Source: Amphibalanus amphitrite (Eukaryota > Arthropoda > Thecostraca > Balanomorpha > Balanidae). From it: a stretch of 64,000 nucleotides of DNA. Numbering within the stretch: position 1 is the first letter of the stretch; every line of letters begins with the position of its first letter. The stretch lies in assembly GCF_019059575.1 (NCBI RefSeq), contig NW_024882204.1:310001-374000 (forward strand), read 5' to 3'. The position numbers and the translations under genes are program-made. The notes beneath the pieces were generated by a model. The model saw only the letters and a program-made list of their open reading frames with translations. It did no database searches and had not been told where the DNA came from. Shown piece by piece: positions 58,501 to 64,000 of this stretch.

Positions 58501-61500
58501 TTTCGTTCAAAATCGGCACACAGGTGCCCCACCACCAGCCGAAAAACTTTCCCCAAAACGGTCCCCGTTGCATTGACGTTTAAGGCCCTTAAAGCCCCGT
58601 AAACTCGTAAAAAATCCGTAAATTCGCCCTTGTACGGCCAAAAACGGGGCGCTAGGGTAAAAAAGGGTATCAATCGAAAGCTCTCGTTTACCCAGACACA
58701 GTCCTGCAGGAAAATTCCACTTTTTCCCCATAGGAAAGTTTTTACGGGAAAATCAAAATTTTGGGTCAATGGGGGATCCCCCCCCCGATTTCGTTCAAAA
58801 TCGGCACACAGGTGCCCCACCACCAGCCGAGAAACTTTCCCCAAAACGGTCCCCGTTGCATTGACGTTTAAGGCCCGTAAAGCCCCCTAGACTCGTAAAA
58901 TATCCGTAAAATCGCCTTTGTACGGACAAAAAAGTGGTGCTATGGTAAAAATGGGTATCAATCGAAAGCTCTCGTTTACCCAGACACAGTCCTGCAGGAA
59001 AATTCCACTTTTTTCCCATAGGAAAGTGTTTACGGGAAAATCAAAATTTTGGGTCAATGGGGGGTCCCCCCCCCGATTTCGTTCAAAATCGGCACACAGG
59101 TGCCCCACCACCAGCCGAGAAACTTTCCCCAAAACGGTCCCCGTTGCATTGACGTTTAAGGCCCTTAAAGCCCCGTAAACTCGTAAAAAATCCGTAAATT
59201 CGCCCTTGTACGGCCAAAAACAGGGCGCTAGGGTAAAAATGGGTATCAATCGAAAGCTCTCGTTTACCCAGACATAGTCCTGCAGGAAAATTCCACTTTT
59301 TCCCCATAGGAAAGTTTTTACGGGAAAATCAAAATTTCGGGTCAATGGGGGGTCCCCCCCGATTTCGTTCAAAATCGGCACACAGGTGCCCCACCACCAG
59401 CCGAGAAACTTTCCCCAAAACGGTCCCCGTTGCATTGACGTTTAAGGCCCTTAAAGCCCCGTAAACTCGTAAAAAATCCGTAAATTCGCCCTTGTACGGC
59501 CAAAAACGGGGCGCTAGGGTAAAAATGGGTATCAATTGAAAGCTCTCGTTTACCCAGACACATTCCTGCAGGAAAATTCCACTTTTTTCCCATAGGAAAG
59601 TTTTTACGGGAAAATCAAAATTTTGGGTCAATGGGGGGTCCCCCCCGATTTCGTTCAAAATCGGCACACAGGTGCCCCACCACCAGCCGAGAAACTTTCC
59701 CCAAAACGGTCCCCGTTGCATTGACGTTTAAGGCCCGTAAAGCCCCCTAGACTCGTAAAATATCCGTAAAATCGCCTTTGTACGGACAAAAAAGTGGTGC
59801 TATGGTAAAAATGGGTATCAATCGAAAGCTCTCGTTTACCCAGACACAGTCCTGCAGGAAAATTCCACTTTTTTCCCATAGGAAAGTTTTTACGGGAAAA
59901 TCAAAATTTTGGGTCAATGGGGGGTCCCCCCGATTTCGTTCAAAATCGGCACACAGGTGCCCCACCACCAGCCGAGAAACTTTCCCCAAAACGGTCCCCG
60001 TTGCATTGACGTTTAAGGCCCGTAAAGCCCCCTAGACTCGTAAAATATCCGTAAAATCGCCTTTGTACGGAAAAAAAAGTGGTGCTATGGTAAAAATGGG
60101 TATCAATCGAAAGCTCTCGTTTACCCAGACACAGTCCTGCAGGAAAATTCCACTCTTTTCCCATAGGAAAGTTTTTACGGGAAAATCAAAATTTTGGGTC
60201 AATGGGGGGTCCCCCCCGATTTCGTTCAAAATCGGCACACAGGTGCCCCACCACCAGCCGAGAAACTTTCCCCAAAACGGTCCCCGTTGCATTGACGTTT
60301 AAGGCCCTTAAAGCCCAATAACTCGTAAAAAATCCGTAAATTCGCCCTTGTACGGCCAAAAACGGGGCGCTAGGGTAAAAATGGGTATCAATCGAAAGCT
60401 CTCGTTTACCCAGACACAGTCCTGCAGGAAAATTCCACTTTTTCCCCATAGGAAAGTTTTTACGGGAAAATCAAAATTTCGGGTCAATGGGGGGTCCCCC
60501 CCGATTTCGTTCAAAATCGGCACACAGGTGCCCCACCACCAGCCGAGAAACTTTCCCCAAAACGGTCCCCGTTGCATTGACGTTTAAGGCCCGTAAAGCC
60601 CCCTAGACTCGTAAAATATCCGTAAAATCGCCTTTGTACGGACAAAAAAGTGGTGCTATGGTAAAAATGGGTATCAATCGAAAGCTCTCGTTTACCCAGA
60701 CACAGTCCTGCAGGAAAATTCCACTCTTTTCCCATAGGAAAGTTTTTACGGGAAAATCAAAATTTTGGGTCAATGGGGGGTCCCCCCCGATTTCGTTCAA
60801 AATCGGCACACAGGTGCCCCACCACCAGCCGAGAAACTTTCCCCAAAACGGTCCCCGTTGCATTGACGTTTAAGGCCCTTAAAGCCCAATAACTCGTAAA
60901 AAATCCGTAAATTCGCCCTTGTACGGCCAAAAACGGGGCGCTAGGGTAAAAATGGGTATCAATCGAAAGCTCTCGTTTACCCAGACACAGTCCTGCAGGA
61001 AAATTCCACTTTTTCCCCATAGGAAAGTTTTTACGGGAAAATCAAAATTTCGGGTCAATGGGGGGTCCCCCCCGATTTCGTTCAAAATCGGCACACAGGT
61101 GCCCCACCACCAGCCGAGAAACTTTCCCCAAAACGGTCCCCGTTGCATTGACGTTTAAGGCCCGTAAAGCCCCCTAGACTCGTAAAATATCCGTAAAATC
61201 GCCTTTGTACGGACAAAAAAGTGGTGCTATGGTAAAAATGGGTATCAATCGAAAGCTCTCGTTTACCCAGACACAGTCCTGCAGGAAAATTCCACTTTTT
61301 TCCCATAGGAAAGTTTTTACGGGAAAATCAAAATTTTGGGTCAATGGGGGGTCCCCCCCGATTTCGTTCAAAATCGGCACACAGGTGCCCCACCACCAGC
61401 CGAGAAACTTTCCCCAAAACGGTCCCCGTTGCATTGACGTTTAAGGCCCTTAAAGCCCCGTAAACTCGTAAAAACTCCGTAAATTCGCCCTTGTACGGCC

Positions 61501-64000
61501 AAAAACGGGGCGTTAGGGTAAAAATGGGTATCAATCGAAAGCTCTCGTTTACCCAGACACAGTCCTGCAGGAAAATTCCAATTTTTCCCCATAGGAAAGT
61601 TTTTACGGGAAAATCAAAATTTCGGGTTAATGGGGGTCCCCCCGATTTCGTTCAAAATCGGCACACAGGTGCCCCACCACCAGCCGAGAAACTTTCCCCA
61701 AAACGGTCCCCGTTGCATTGACGTTTAAGGCCCGTAAAGCCCCCTAGACTCGTAAAATATCCGTAAAATCGCCTTTGTACGGACAAAAAAGTGGTGCTAT
61801 GGTAAAAATGGGTATCAATCGAAAGCTCTCGTTTACCCAGACACAGTCCTGCAGGAAAATTCCACTTTTTTCCCATAGGAAAGTTTTTACGGGAAAATCA
61901 AAATTTTGGGTCAATGGGGGGTCCCCCCGATTTCGTTCAAAATCGGCACACAGGTGCCCCACCACCAGCCGAGAAACTTTCCCCAAAACGGTCCCCGTTG
62001 CATTGACGTTTAAGGCCCTTAAAGCCCCGTAAACTCGTAAAAAATCCGTAAATTCGCCCTTGTACGGCCAAAAACGGGGCGCTAGGGTAAAAAAGGGTAT
62101 CAATCGAAAGCTCTCGTTTACCCAGACACAGTCCTGCAGGAAAATTCCACTTTTTCCCCATAGGAAAGTTTTTACGGGAAAATCAAAATTTTGGGTCAAT
62201 GGGGGATCCCCCCCGATTTCGTTCAAAATCGGCACACAGGTGCCCCACCACCAGCCGAGAAACTTTCCCCAAAACGGTCCCCGTTGCATTGACGTTTAAG
62301 GCCCGTAAAGCCCCCTAGACTCGTAAAATATCCGTAAAATCGCCTTTGTACGGACAAAAAAGTGGTGCTATGGTAAAAATGGGTATCAATCGAAAGCTCT
62401 CGTTTACCCAGACACAGTCCTGCAGGAAAATTCCACTTTTTTCCCATAGGAAAGTTTTTACGGGAAAATCAAAATTTTGGGTCAATGGGGGGTCCCCCCC
62501 CGATTTCGTTCAAAATCGGCACACAGGTGCCCCACCACCAGCCGAGAAACTTTCCCCAAAACGGTCCCCGTTGCATTGACGTTTAAGGCCCTTAAAGCCC
62601 CGTAAACTCGTAAAAAATCCGTAAATTCGCCCTTGTACGGCCAAAAACAGGGCGCTAGGGTAAAAATGGGTATCAATCGAAAGCTCTCGTTTACCCAGAC
62701 ATAGTCCTGCAGGAAAATTCCACTTTTTCCCCATAGGAAAGTTTTTACGGGAAAATCAAAATTTCGGGTCAATGGGGGGTCCCCCCCGATTTCGTTCAAA
62801 ATCGGCACACAGGTGCCCCACCACCAGCCGAGAAACTTTCCCCAAAACGGTCCCCGTTGCATTGACGTTTAAGGCCCTTAAAGCCCCGTAAACTCGTAAA
62901 AAATCCGTAATTTCGCCCTTGTACGGCCAAAAACGGGGCGCTAGGGTAAAAAAGGGTATCAATCGAAAGCTCTCGTTTACCCAGACACAGTCCTGCAGGA
63001 AAATTCCACTTTTTCCCCATAGGAAAGTTTTTACGGGAAAATCAAAATTTTGGGTCAATGGGGGATCCCCCCCGATTTCGTTCAAAATCGGCACACAGGT
63101 GCCCCACCACCAGCCGAGAAACTTTCCCCAAAACGGTCCCCGTTGCATTGACGTTTAAGGCCCGTAAAGCCCCCTAGACTCGAAAAATATCCGTAAAATC
63201 GCCTTTGTACGGACAAAAAAGTGGTGCTATGGTAAAAATGGGTATCAATCGAAAGCTCTCGTTTACCCAGACACAGTCCTGCAGGAAAATTCCACTTTTT
63301 TCCCATAGGAAAGTTTTTACGGGAAAATCAAAATTTTGGGTCAATGGGGGGTCCCCCCCCGATTTCGTTCAAAATCGGCACACAGGTGCCCCACCACCAG
63401 CCGAGAAACTTTCCCCAAAACGGTCCCCGTTGCATTGACGTTTAAGGCCCTTAAAGCCCCGTAAACTCGTAAAAAATCCGTAAATTCGCCCTTGTACGGC
63501 CAAAAACAGGGCGCTAGGGTAAAAATGGGTATCAATCGAAAGCTCTCGTTTACCCAGACATAGTCCTGCAGGAAAATTCCACTTTTCCCCCATAGGAAAG
63601 TTTTTACGGGAAAATCAAAATTTCGGGTCAATGGGGGGTCCCCCCCGATTTCGTTCAAAATCGGCACACAGGTGCCCCACCACCAGCCGAAAAACTTTCC
63701 CCAAAACGGTCCCCGTTGCATTGACGTTTAAGGCCCTTAAAGCCCCGTAAACTCGTAAAAAATCCGTAAATTCGCCCTTGTACGGCCAAAACGGGGCGCT
63801 AGGGTAAAAAAGGGTATCAATCGAAAGCTCTCGTTTACCCAGACACAGTCCTGCAGGAAAATTCCACTTTTTCCCCATAGGAAAGTTTTTACGGGAAAAT
63901 CAAAATTTTGGGTCAATGGGGGATCCCCCCCCCGATTTCGTTCAAAATCGGCACACAGGTGCCCCACCACCAGCCGAGAAACTTTCCCCAAAACGGTCCC
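55511..64000. repeat. 286-bp satellite array with 18-monomer higher-order repeat
   Basis: About 29.7 head-to-tail monomers of 284-288 bp run off the right edge. Each carries GGGTATCAATCGAAAGCTCT, a G-run/C-run block of variable length and GTTGCATTGACGTTTAAGGC. Two main monomer classes differ in the linker: CGTAAAGCCCCCTAGACTCG with GTGGTGCTATGG (class B), and CTTAAAGCCC with GGGGCGCTAGGG or variants (class A). Conserved features recur at an offset of 5,148-5,149 bp (56342/61491, 56626/61775, 56911/62060, 57197/62346, 58057/63205), which is 18 monomers. An 860-bp trimer (about 57,197-59,490) and a 571-bp dimer (60,063-61,204) are also repeated locally. The open frames on both strands are by-products of the repeat. 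Confidence 0.97.

Noticed and set aside
55511..64000. Many recurring open frames of 74-182 codons on both strands (for example those starting MGKKWNFPAG or MQRGPFWGKF)
   Set aside because: They repeat with the 286-bp monomer, occur on both strands, and change frame because 286 is not a multiple of three. They are by-products of the satellite.

Overview
The window is animal nuclear DNA, most likely from an arthropod and plausibly a crustacean. The genes are split by GT-AG introns. One gene encodes a clip-domain serine protease homolog of the masquerade/PPAF-II kind, which is an arthropod family. The intergenic DNA and introns are packed with cut-and-paste transposon remnants, microsatellites and a long satellite. 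The species cannot be fixed from the sequence; a barnacle-like crustacean would fit but is not shown.

Layout: 1-2,400 holds a repeat and a cluster of CRE/CCAAT motifs. 2,420-6,266 (minus) is a six-exon Suv4-20/KMT5-type histone H4K20 methyltransferase. 6,300-16,400 has no recognisable gene and holds AT-rich DNA, an inverted repeat partner of the left window edge, a possible TIR element and long GA and GACG arrays. 16,439-20,580 (plus) is a nine-exon acid-lipase-family protein with an atypical nucleophile elbow. 21,332-24,624 (minus) is an eight-exon DEG/ENaC channel subunit, tail-to-tail with the lipase. 25,400-28,200 holds a Tc1-like fragment, a decayed mariner and a TTAA-flanked MITE. 28,833-39,126 (plus) is a CEMIP/TMEM2-like secreted G8/beta-helix protein made of a signal-peptide exon, a 7.1 kb transposon-filled intron and one 3.1 kb exon. 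40,190-45,476 (minus) is the clip-domain serine protease homolog; its catalytic Ser is Gly and it carries ten 18-residue helical repeats. 47,945-51,298 (minus) is the 3' part of a Spc24-like kinetochore gene. 52,150-55,500 is mostly unassigned. 55,511 to the window end is a 286-bp satellite with an 18-monomer, 5,149-bp higher-order repeat.

The genes do not form a pathway. Their products are a chromatin enzyme, a lipase, an ion channel, a matrix/hyaluronan-type protein, an immune or matrix protease homolog and a kinetochore subunit. The notable structure is the mobile and repetitive DNA around them, especially two TTAA-flanked elements saturated with AGGTCA nuclear-receptor half-sites, and the higher-order satellite. 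Exon models were joined by hand from splice sites, reading phase and family resemblance, without transcript data.
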